NCBI RefSeq assembly: GCF_000381065.1
Contig: NZ_KB905863.1
Coordinates: forward strand, 1 to 59,356
Length of the DNA: 59,356 nucleotides
Source: Propionispira raffinosivorans DSM 20765
GTDB taxonomy: Bacteria > Bacillota > Negativicutes > Selenomonadales > Selenomonadaceae
Direction of reading: 5' to 3'
Shown: one piece after another, positions 1 through 7,426 of the stretch
Layout of the letters: every line of letters starts with the position of its first letter
How positions within the stretch are numbered: position 1 is the stretch's first letter
Made by a program: the position numbers and the translations under genes
Notes under the pieces: model-generated
What the model saw: only the letters and a program-made list of their open reading frames with translations
Told to the model about the DNA's origin: nothing
Database searches by the model: none

Positions 1-219
1 TTCTTTACGGAGTTTGATCATTTCAGCTTCATCGGGAGAACGGTTATCTTTTTCTTTGAAGGAACCTGATGTTTGATTTTGTTTCACCCATTTATCAAAG
101 GTAGAAGGTGTCAATTCGTACTCGCGAATGATGTCCTGTCGGGGTTTATTATTTAAATATAACTGGACAATTTGGTTTTTGAATTCTTCTGTATAAGTTC
201 TGCGTTCACGTTTGCTCAT
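1..219 (-). CDS. IS3-family transposase OrfA, N-terminal part
   Basis: The 73 visible residues start with ATG at 219 (minus strand), preceded by GGAG in the leader. The product begins MSKRERRTYTEEFKNQIV and continues with a helix-turn-helix of the HTH_Tnp_1 type (DIIREYELTPSTFDKWVKQ). In this family OrfA binds the element's terminal repeats and is fused to the DDE catalytic OrfB by programmed frameshifting. The reading frame is open to the window edge with no defect, so the gene is partial only because the window stops. Confidence 0.85.
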   Translation of the reverse strand, partial: MSKRERRTYTEEFKNQIVQLYLNNKPRQDIIREYELTPSTFDKWVKQNQTSGSFKEKDNRSPDEAEMIKLRKE

Positions 220-297
220 TGTAAATCTCCTCATCTTATATTGAGTTTAAGTGTACTTGACCTTATTTTATCTGTCCAGTTTAGTGTAACCTATCCA
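1..297 (-). mobile_element. IS3-family element, left end (continues beyond the window)
   Basis: The element reads leftwards out of the window. Its end lies at about 297: on the minus strand it starts TGGATAGGTTACAC, a typical IS3-family terminus beginning with TG, followed by a short leader and then orfA. The base just inside the neighbouring reading frame is about 298, where coding sequence of the next gene resumes without a start codon. This indicates that the element inserted into that gene. The other end and orfB are outside the window. Confidence 0.75.
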
Positions 298-332
298 AAT
301 ACTTATCAGCCGTAGCGGTAAGAGACAAGCAA

Positions 333-2084
333 ATGGCAAAGAAGTTTGTCCTAAAAGAATGCTATGAAACGGCCAATGGGGCCGGCTGTGGTGATAATAC
401 ACCACCCATTGCGGCTTCGGGGCTGGATGTGTTAGATGAACCTCAAATGCTTAATGAGGTATTCGATGAATTCCTCAAGCATTGTGAAAGTATGTTTGAT
501 CAATTACCTAAAAAAGAAGACTATGATTGGCTGAAAGCTTATATAGAAACGGAAGTCGATACTAATCAGATCATTCTTAATTTTGTCGTGGATGAGTTGG
601 AGACCTCTGAGATTGATTATGGTGAAAGGCTAATTAGAGCAATGGTAAGGTTGGCAATTGCTAGGCCTGATGAAGTAATACCTGAGTTTATTACCAGGCT
701 GGTATCCGCTTCAGGAAGGCTGCTGCATCGTCTAATGACAGTATTTTACTGTCTTGCTATTGTATCTCCCAAACAACTGGCACCACAACAGCTGGTATTT
801 GTCCAATTTCTTGAGAGGGAGAACTTTTTCTGCCGCCAAACCGTTTTGCGAATTCTGCACTGTGTAGGGAAAGTTTCTCCTCTTGAGGCTTCCGTTGTCA
901 ATTCAGTCCAGCGTCTTGAGCAGAATTACTCTGCTGATATGTGTTCATTGTTTTCCCTTCCAGCTTGCCCTACCCCGATATTCAGACAATTTTTAAAACG
1001 GAATACTCTATTCGATTTCTCTAAGAAATTAGAGGCGTTAGAAAAAATTCTTGGAATATTTCCAGGGAATCTTGTAGCTGCGATTGAAGAACGACTAACT
1101 GCTCAGGGGTGGTCTATAGATGATGAACGAGTTCGAGTTAAAGATGATTGGTATGGTCATGTCCATCCGCAGGGATGGCCTGTTGTCTGGATTACAACTG
1201 AATTTCAGGAACTTGCTACAGAAGCTCTTTGGAGTATACTTGATGAATTTGCTATAAAGCAGAAGTTGAGTAAAGAACAGATTAATTGGCTTTGGTGGAC
1301 AATTCAACCTACTGATCCGGAATACATACTTCATGCTGTATTACCGCGTCCACTAGACATTAAGCCGATAAATGTTCATGACAAAGAAAGGTGGTTCAAC
1401 GAACTTGGGACTGACAAAGATTTGGAAATTAGAAATACAAGAAAGCAAGGTGGAAGTGACGAGTGGATAACTGTATTTGAGAGGCGGATAATGGCCCAGG
1501 ACGAAGTATATAACGTACCCTATAAACAGGAAATCTCTTTGAAAGGATTTTTAGTGCCACAGCAGGTATATGGTGGTTATCATCGGTTGAATGAACTTGA
1601 ATTATGGACCGAGCGAATTCTGCCTGACTCAATGGCTATTACCATTAAGCAGGCACAGACGGAACTAACTGGTAGAGGGCGAAGCGTGTTAAACAATCTT
1701 GACGAGCCTATTCCGCTTATCGCTGAGCACGAAAATCCTTTGGCTTTTTTTGGATACTGGAGTGTATGCACTTTGGCATCTTTCATCATAAAGGATTTCA
1801 ATCTGACATTTGAAGGGTTAGACCTTATCAGAAATGGTGAAGTTGTTGCCAGATATGAAGTTTGGCAAGAAGGTTACCAGGATGAGTGCTATACACGAGA
1901 TAAATTGTCATTTGGCCTTAGATTGCAAGTACGTCAAGACTTCCTAATTGAGATCTGTCGTCGTTATCACAAATTATTGTGTATTAGTATTAATGAAAAG
2001 CGAGAGTATTTCAAGTCTATTCACCGTAGAGAGCCTGATGAAAGACGTTATTCAAGGCGCTACGTACTGTATCATTTGAACTAG
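333..2084 (+). CDS. C-terminal part of a large helical-repeat protein, 5'-truncated by the IS3 insertion
   Basis: I do not recognise the family. The 583 residues from the first ATG look mostly alpha-helical with HEAT-like repeats in roughly residues 60-260, then a mixed C-terminal domain rich in Trp and Tyr. There is no ribosome binding site before the ATG at 333. The same frame is open upstream from 285, through the IS boundary at about 297, and codes for plausible residues (YLSAVAVRDKQ before the Met). The true start therefore lay beyond the insertion. Such a C-terminal region could belong to a STAND/NACHT-type or other large defence ATPase, but no NTPase motif remains in the window, so this is only a guess. 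It ends 14 bp before the convergent relaxase gene. Confidence 0.6.
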   Translation: MAKKFVLKECYETANGAGCGDNTPPIAASGLDVLDEPQMLNEVFDEFLKHCESMFDQLPKKEDYDWLKAYIETEVDTNQIILNFVVDELETSEIDYGERLIRAMVRLAIARPDEVIPEFITRLVSASGRLLHRLMTVFYCLAIVSPKQLAPQQLVFVQFLERENFFCRQTVLRILHCVGKVSPLEASVVNSVQRLEQNYSADMCSLFSLPACPTPIFRQFLKRNTLFDFSKKLEALEKILGIFPGNLVAAIEERLTAQGWSIDDERVRVKDDWYGHVHPQGWPVVWITTEFQELATEALWSILDEFAIKQKLSKEQINWLWWTIQPTDPEYILHAVLPRPLDIKPINVHDKERWFNELGTDKDLEIRNTRKQGGSDEWITVFERRIMAQDEVYNVPYKQEISLKGFLVPQQVYGGYHRLNELELWTERILPDSMAITIKQAQTELTGRGRSVLNNLDEPIPLIAEHENPLAFFGYWSVCTLASFIIKDFNLTFEGLDLIRNGEVVARYEVWQEGYQDECYTRDKLSFGLRLQVRQDFLIEICRRYHKLLCISINEKREYFKSIHRREPDERRYSRRYVLYHLN

Positions 2085-2097
2085 GTGTCACTGAAGA

Positions 2098-4182
2098 TCA
2101 TAAAGTCCATCCTTGATATATCTTATCTTCAGCATTTTTTGCCTTGTCTTTGACTTCAGATTCGTCGTTCCAATGTGCGTCCAAATGGATGTCCTTTTCT
2201 TTTGAAATAAGCTTTTTAGCAAGGGTGGAAATATGAGATGAAATTATTTGCTTTTGGTGACTGTGGGCAACCTGCAAAATAGGATGAGAATGTCTTGCTA
2301 AATTCTTCTGTGAAGCTGCATTTTTTTGCCTTGATTCATGGGGAGTATAGAGTCGTATAATTTCAGGTGTAGAATCATTCTTGATTGGAATAGGAGCACT
2401 TTGGATTTTCCAATTATTGTTGTTCATCATCACCTGAATTTCATGTTTTGGAACGGTTCCACGGCTTATATTGTCGCCAAGCTTTACGGCAGTCACTGTA
2501 TAGCTATTATCTATATTTTTGGCTGGATTTACCGGGGGCGGAAATTGTTTTAAAAGGGCGTAGGAATTACCCTTATAAACCAAAATTTTTAGCTTAGAAA
2601 TAGGCTGGATGCCGTCGATTTTACATTTGCAACTTAATGTTGCAGGGAGCTTATCCGTGAAAAGTATGGTATCCATATTTTTTGCGCTAAGTTTTTGAGT
2701 TGCTTCAGTGTATTTATCAGCCTGTTTCTTGAGTGAAAGATATTCTACATAAAGCTGGTTGCTCTGGCGCTGATTTTCATCATTTTTCTGCTGTAACGTT
2801 TTAAAAATATCATCAATCTTTTCTTTGGCGTCGCCAGCAATAGCGCGGTGATAATCATTGAGCTGTTTACCAAGAAGATTTCTTTCTTCGGTAAGCAGCT
2901 TTATTTTTTTGCTGCATTCGGCCAGTTCATGCGTTTTATCAGGAACGCCATAAAGGGAAGTTGCCAGTTCTTTTATACGCTGCAATTCCTTGGCAGATTT
3001 TGCATAGGCTTTGCGAGTTTTGTCATACTGGTTGTTGAAGGCTTTATCTTGTGCAGCAAGTCGTAATTGTTGGTCGTTAAGAACCTGTGGTTTTAAGGCT
3101 TTGTAGGCAGCTAATTTATCATTTGCTAGTTTTTGGTAATCAGAGGCTGTTTCTTCGAGAGAAGAATATACATCAGCAATGGTAATAATGAACGGTTCTT
3201 CCATGATTTCTGCTGCTTCAATTTTAGCTCTTTCTACATCCTGTTCTTTTTGTAGACGCAGATGTTCCTGCTGTATTTGACGGGCAACTTGGCGGAGCAA
3301 AGCATCATTGGCAAAAATCATAATGCTTTGCTCTTGGGGAGAAAGCGATGTAATATCTATTTCTTCGGTAGTTTCCGGAAAATCTGATTCGTGATCTGTT
3401 TGCTTGATTCGATCCATAATTTTTTGCATAGCAACGGGATTTCGGTAAGCACTGCCAAGGTGTGGAGCAGGGGTTCGGTTGAGAAGTTCTGCTTCCTCAT
3501 TTTCTTCGGATAAAGCCAGTTCTTCACGCTGGGCATTTAAGGTCTTTTCACTGATACAAGTGGAAAGGCCTTTTTCTTGAAATTTTTCATTGACCATCTC
3601 AGCCCAGTGTTTACGCAAATGAAGGGTCATTTCTTTCGTGATGAATTCCCTGGATGAGCGATACCCCTGTGTTGGTTCACCGGTCCGATTTGTCGCATAG
3701 TGATTGAAAAATTTATCTGAAGAAAGTGGTCGGTCATTTTCGATGATTTTTTCATTGAACATCAAATGACAGTGAATGTTTCTATGGTCTTTATCAAACG
3801 TGGCTGCTTTATCATGAATGGCATAGGAATAGGCATGGTGGTCCTTAATGTCGGTTTCTTTTAAAAGCTGTTCAACAAGCTCCATATTTTCAGCAAGTGT
3901 GAATTCTTCCTGCAGGGCAAAACGAAGTTCCCGGTAAGCGCGCCCATCGGGTTTATCACGGTGGGCTTCGGCTTCTTCCCAAAACATTCCTGGATTATCG
4001 GCCCAGCTTGGCATATTTCCGTAAGCAGTAAAAGCCAGATCCTCTGCGCGATTTTCCATATGGGTGTATTCGCCTTCACGGAAGATATAGTCGTAATGTG
4101 TTTTGGTATTTAACTTGGTACCGTTTTTTCGTGTGCCGTGCGGTGTATTTTCAAAATAGTAATGTGCCATATTGTTCACCAT
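2098..4182 (-). CDS. MobA/MobL-family conjugative relaxase
   Basis: This 694-residue protein should nick the plasmid or ICE at oriT and pilot the strand into the recipient. The N-terminal 230 residues carry the MobA/MobL signature. There is a Tyr pair at about residues 30 and 32 (THYDYIFREGEYTH), the conserved PSWADNPGMFWEEAEAHRD block at 58-76, and a metal-binding motif with His123, His137 and His139 (NIHCHLMFNEK). From about residue 300 onward it is highly charged coiled coil. The ATG at 4182 has GGAG six bases upstream; a second Met lies four codons in. The gene points away from the secretion operon, with the probable oriT between the two. The GGAG lies inside a strong hairpin, so translation may be controlled. 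Confidence 0.88.
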   Translation of the reverse strand: MVNNMAHYYFENTPHGTRKNGTKLNTKTHYDYIFREGEYTHMENRAEDLAFTAYGNMPSWADNPGMFWEEAEAHRDKPDGRAYRELRFALQEEFTLAENMELVEQLLKETDIKDHHAYSYAIHDKAATFDKDHRNIHCHLMFNEKIIENDRPLSSDKFFNHYATNRTGEPTQGYRSSREFITKEMTLHLRKHWAEMVNEKFQEKGLSTCISEKTLNAQREELALSEENEEAELLNRTPAPHLGSAYRNPVAMQKIMDRIKQTDHESDFPETTEEIDITSLSPQEQSIMIFANDALLRQVARQIQQEHLRLQKEQDVERAKIEAAEIMEEPFIITIADVYSSLEETASDYQKLANDKLAAYKALKPQVLNDQQLRLAAQDKAFNNQYDKTRKAYAKSAKELQRIKELATSLYGVPDKTHELAECSKKIKLLTEERNLLGKQLNDYHRAIAGDAKEKIDDIFKTLQQKNDENQRQSNQLYVEYLSLKKQADKYTEATQKLSAKNMDTILFTDKLPATLSCKCKIDGIQPISKLKILVYKGNSYALLKQFPPPVNPAKNIDNSYTVTAVKLGDNISRGTVPKHEIQVMMNNNNWKIQSAPIPIKNDSTPEIIRLYTPHESRQKNAASQKNLARHSHPILQVAHSHQKQIISSHISTLAKKLISKEKDIHLDAHWNDESEVKDKAKNAEDKIYQGWTL

Positions 4183-4184
4183 TG

Positions 4185-4214
4185 ACAGCTCCGAATCTTT
4201 CGGGGCTGTTTTTT
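4185..4214. promoter_or_regulatory. Hairpin covering the relaxase ribosome binding site; terminator-like on the plus strand
   Basis: An 11-bp inverted repeat (4185-4195 and 4199-4209, one G-T pair, 3-nt loop) is followed on the plus strand by a run of T at 4209-4214. Read on the plus strand it looks like an intrinsic terminator although no plus-strand gene precedes it. Read as relaxase mRNA the downstream arm contains the GGAG (complement of 4189-4192) six bases before the start codon, so the stem would mask it. Confidence 0.6.
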
Positions 4215-4268
4215 CTTTTTAAAATTTGTAAAATTTTTTCGGTTCGTTTATCCGAAGGAAAACGAAGC

Positions 4269-4360
4269 ACGGCAAAGCCGTCTGCCAGAGGCAGTAATCC
4301 GGTCCAGCTGGAGGGTGGCGCAACAAAGCTCGTTAGAGTTTTGTGTAAATGCGCATTATG
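4269..4360 (+). other. oriT: Probable origin of transfer (oriT), RSF1010/MobQ architecture
   Basis: This stretch holds a series of small palindromes: a 5-bp-stem hairpin at 4269-4281, another at 4282-4294, and a perfect 10-bp palindrome TCCAGCTGGA at 4303-4312. Then comes a 9-bp inverted repeat, ACAAAGCTC (4323-4331) and GAGTTTTGT (4336-4344), one mismatch and 4-nt loop. It is followed at once by GTAAATGCGCATTA (4345-4358). An inverted repeat abutting a TAAGTGCGC-like nic motif is the arrangement in RSF1010-type oriTs cut by MobA relaxases. It lies between the relaxase and the secretion operon. The exact nick (within or near 4350-4354) is inferred. Confidence 0.65.
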
Positions 4361-4503
4361 GGTTTTAGTTCTCATCGTTGATTCAGTTTTCTGCTTATAT
4401 TATACAATTATTATTTATGTTTGTAAAACAAATATTACCTGTATTAAGGTTATTATAATAGTAAAATACCTTTAATATCGATGTATTTATAAAAATATTA
4501 TTA

Positions 4504-4532
4504 TTTACTTTTTATTAAAATAGTGATAATAT
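4504..4532 (+). promoter_or_regulatory. Promoter of the type IV secretion operon
   Basis: A -35 box TTTACT (4504-4509) is separated by exactly 17 bp from a -10 box TAATAT (4527-4532). A strong ribosome binding site AAGGAGGTGG (4541-4550) follows before the virB8 start at 4558. The region from 4380 is very AT-rich. This is the only convincing sigma-A-type promoter seen before the operon. Confidence 0.65.
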
Positions 4533-4557
4533 TTATCGTAAAGGAGGTGGAATATAT

Positions 4558-5262
4558 ATGGAACCGCAAACCAAATTTTTTCCTAAGGGAGAGCCAACCG
4601 AGGTTTTTGATCGAAAGGCTGCAGGACCGTTTCAAACTGATTTGTATAATCTGGCATTAGATAAAGATGTAGCGAAAAAAAGAAATTTACTGTATATCGT
4701 TCTTTTGATTATCTGTGTGCTTTCTATTATCTTTATTGCGACAACAGCAAATTATAAAACATATGTCGTTCGTGTGGATAATGCCACGGGTCAGGTGGAA
4801 ACCGGTGGGCAGTTAAAGGCTACAAACTATAAACCACAGGAGGCAGAAATCAAAACCTTTCTGGCACAATTTGTCGCCGATACGCGAACGATTCCCCTCG
4901 ATCCGGTTCAATATAAAAACAACTGGAATCGGTCCAAACATTTCATGACGCAGGAAGCAGCACAGAAATTAAATGCAATTGTGTTGAAGGAAAACCCCAT
5001 TGCCCGCCTTGGGCATATGACCGTACAGCCGCAGATCCGTTCGATTCAGCTACAGCCGGGAACAAATTCAACATATCAGGTTCGCTGGGTAGAAGAGGAA
5101 TATGCCATCAGTGGCAATATGACGGGGAAAAAAGTCAGTTATGTGGCGCTCTTTTCTATTGTTATCGAACCGCAGAGTAAAGAAGAAGAATTGCTCATCA
5201 ATCCATTGGGTCTTAAAATTAAGGATTTGACCTTTAGCAAAGAAAATGAAAGCAAGGAGTGA
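4558..5262 (+). CDS. virB8: Type IV secretion protein VirB8 / TrbF-like
   Basis: This 234-residue bitopic inner-membrane protein bridges the outer-membrane core complex and the inner-membrane ATPases. It has a cytoplasmic N-terminus (about 45 residues), one membrane segment at roughly residues 46-63 (LYIVLLIICVLSIIFIATTA) and a periplasmic NTF2-like domain containing NNWNRSKHFMTQEAAQKLN and a conserved YQVRWVEEEY strand. The length matches the family. It is the first gene of the operon, with its own strong ribosome binding site and promoter, and overlaps the start region of virB9. Confidence 0.85.
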   Translation: MEPQTKFFPKGEPTEVFDRKAAGPFQTDLYNLALDKDVAKKRNLLYIVLLIICVLSIIFIATTANYKTYVVRVDNATGQVETGGQLKATNYKPQEAEIKTFLAQFVADTRTIPLDPVQYKNNWNRSKHFMTQEAAQKLNAIVLKENPIARLGHMTVQPQIRSIQLQPGTNSTYQVRWVEEEYAISGNMTGKKVSYVALFSIVIEPQSKEEELLINPLGLKIKDLTFSKENESKE

Positions 5263-5267
5263 CAGCT

Positions 5268-6113
5268 TTGAACCATCGCAAAATTTTTATCGCATTCATG
5301 GTAGCGCTTTCGATGTATTCATCTAGTTTGATTGCCCTTGCTGAGCAGAAAGCCTTTTATGCAACAGAGGATGCCTATGTTTCTGCATCGAAACTGCTGT
5401 ATGACTATAACGAAGGCAGTGTGTATCAAGTGTATTCAGAGCTTGGGCATGTGACGGATATCGTTTTGCATCAAAATGAAAAATTGGTTGGCGTTTTAGC
5501 AGGCGACACGGAACGCTGGAGCATTGAGACGGCGGAAGTCGCTAATATCGTACATGTTTATGTAAAACCAAAATTTGCTGATATCAGCACGAATTTTATC
5601 ATCAATACGGATAAGCGCTCGTATCGGTTATTGGTGTCATCCACGGATACATACAATCCAGTTATTGCATGGGATTATCCGGAGGAGATGTATCGGAAAG
5701 TGGCAAGTGCTGCAGTTTATAAAAATCGTGAAGAAAAAACTTTTCTGGATATTTTCACAGAGAAGATCGGGGATCGTTATGTAGCAAAAACAATGAACTA
5801 TTTCTATGAAACCAAGGGCAGCAAAAAAGCGAACATGGCGCTGTTTCCTTTGAAGGTTTTTGATGATGGAACCCGGACTTACATTCAGATGCCAAAGTCC
5901 AATAAATACGATCTTCCGGTACTTTACAATGTTGAGGATATCGACAAAGAAAAATTGACGCTTGTCAATTATCGGATACATGGAGCCTATTTTATTGCAG
6001 ATCGCGTGTTTATGCATGCCAGACTTCATTACTCCGCTAACGTATATGTAGATATTTATCCGAAAAAAGTAGAATCTGGTCTACCAAAACTTTTTAGAGG
6101 TGGTGATGCATAG
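5268..6113 (+). CDS. virB9: Type IV secretion protein VirB9 / TrbG-like
   Basis: This periplasmic/outer-membrane core-complex protein is about 281 residues long. It begins with a signal peptide (NHRKIFIAFMVALSMYSSS... with a likely cleavage after ALA) and has the VirB9/CagX architecture: an N-terminal beta domain with HVTDIVLHQNEKLVG-like strands, and a C-terminal domain ending in MARLHY-like strands (FMHARLHYSANVYVDIYP). I prefer the TTG at 5268 because AAGGAG (5254-5259) lies 8 bp upstream. The frame also offers a GTG at 5259, but that would start inside the ribosome binding site. It overlaps virB10 by one base. Confidence 0.82.
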   Translation: MNHRKIFIAFMVALSMYSSSLIALAEQKAFYATEDAYVSASKLLYDYNEGSVYQVYSELGHVTDIVLHQNEKLVGVLAGDTERWSIETAEVANIVHVYVKPKFADISTNFIINTDKRSYRLLVSSTDTYNPVIAWDYPEEMYRKVASAAVYKNREEKTFLDIFTEKIGDRYVAKTMNYFYETKGSKKANMALFPLKVFDDGTRTYIQMPKSNKYDLPVLYNVEDIDKEKLTLVNYRIHGAYFIADRVFMHARLHYSANVYVDIYPKKVESGLPKLFRGGDA

Positions 6114-7426
6114 TGATTTTCGACAAAATAAAAGGGTTGTTTCATAGAAAACAAGATGAGGGTCTTGAGAAAGACGAAAGAGAAGATGCTCATGAACTTG
6201 ATGCGAACGATGAAACGAATACAGGAGATGGTGGAGAAATCAATTTTTCGGATGATGACGATGATCCGGAAAGCAGGGCAAAGACCTTAAAGAAAAAAGC
6301 AATTATGGTCACAGTCGGCGCAGTACTTCTTTTTGCGATTACAGCGGCAGTCAGTAATACGCTTTTTGGAACAAAAGAGAAAGCAGATAAGCCGCTTTCC
6401 AATCAAAGTATTTCAAGTGTGGCTACACCGGCAGAGCAATTGCCAGATAAATATTCGGAGATCGGCAAATATGAGAAGAATGCCGGAATGAATAAAAATG
6501 GTTCCTCAGCGGGACAAGTGACAACAACTTCGTCAAATGTAGCGCAGACTTCGTATCCTCCATCGAGTACAACAAACAGCCGACCAGCTTCAGTAACGTA
6601 TATTCCACAAACACCGGCTGTATCTTTAAATAGCGGTTATCGGGATAATGCAACAGCGGAGGCGGAAACGGCAGTAAAAGTACAACAGGCCATTCATAGC
6701 AGTGCATTGGCTTTTAAAATTGCAGCGGCTGTTTCGCAGGGACAATCACCAGAGATTACGCCTCTTTCTACTGTAACAGCAACCATACCCAAAGCGACAA
6801 TGACGCAAACAGCTTACTATTTCGCGGATAGTGGAACTGAAGATACTAATAACTACGTTCTAAATGCCGGTGCGGTTATTCAGGCAACGCTACTTACCGG
6901 CGTAACCAGTGATGTTCCAAGTGGTGATGTTGTGGCACAGGTTCGGCAGAATATTTATGACAGCCTTACCGGTACGCATTTGTTGATTCCGCAGGGCAGT
7001 CGAATTATTGGTACAACGGGGGCTGCTGGCGGTCTTGGCAATCAGCGACTTAGCGTGATCTTCAAACGTATTATTTTGCCAAATGGTGCTTCACTTACGC
7101 TGCCGAATCAACAGGCGATTGACGGTACCGGTTATCCGGGGCTCATGGATAAGTACAATGAGCATCGTGGCAGATTATATCAAACAGCCTTTTTGAGTGC
7201 GCTCTTTAGTGCAGCAGCGCAAAGCGCAACAGGCAATACATCTGGCAGTGATAGTCGCAGCCCAGGACAGGAAGCTGTTTCGGGAGCTGCTGCATCGATC
7301 CTGCAGACGGGGCAGAAACTCGTCGAAAAAGATGCCAATATTAATCCAACCATTGAGATTGAGCAGGGTTTTCAATTCAGCATTTTCGTCAATCAGGATT
7401 TATCTATAGGCGCATACAGTGATTAG
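6113..7426 (+). CDS. virB10: Type IV secretion protein VirB10 / TrbI-like
   Basis: VirB10 spans the envelope and forms the outer-membrane channel. The 437 residues show an acidic cytoplasmic N-terminus (about 1-60), one transmembrane segment at roughly 64-82, a Pro/Ser/Thr-rich periplasmic linker (about 90-170), and the conserved C-terminal VirB10 beta-barrel domain. That domain includes the signatures QNIYDSLTGTHLLIPQGSRI and RIILPNGASLTLP. The start is GTG at 6113, preceded by AGAGGTGGTG. The last residues overlap virD4 by 8 bp, which suggests translational coupling. Confidence 0.9.
   Translation: MIFDKIKGLFHRKQDEGLEKDEREDAHELDANDETNTGDGGEINFSDDDDDPESRAKTLKKKAIMVTVGAVLLFAITAAVSNTLFGTKEKADKPLSNQSISSVATPAEQLPDKYSEIGKYEKNAGMNKNGSSAGQVTTTSSNVAQTSYPPSSTTNSRPASVTYIPQTPAVSLNSGYRDNATAEAETAVKVQQAIHSSALAFKIAAAVSQGQSPEITPLSTVTATIPKATMTQTAYYFADSGTEDTNNYVLNAGAVIQATLLTGVTSDVPSGDVVAQVRQNIYDSLTGTHLLIPQGSRIIGTTGAAGGLGNQRLSVIFKRIILPNGASLTLPNQQAIDGTGYPGLMDKYNEHRGRLYQTAFLSALFSAAAQSATGNTSGSDSRSPGQEAVSGAAASILQTGQKLVEKDANINPTIEIEQGFQFSIFVNQDLSIGAYSD

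Noticed and set aside
4098..4475. Open frames on both strands across 4098-4475
   Set aside because: They run through the relaxase start, the hairpin and the oriT palindromes, and have no ribosome binding site. The structure of the DNA explains this stretch better than a protein.
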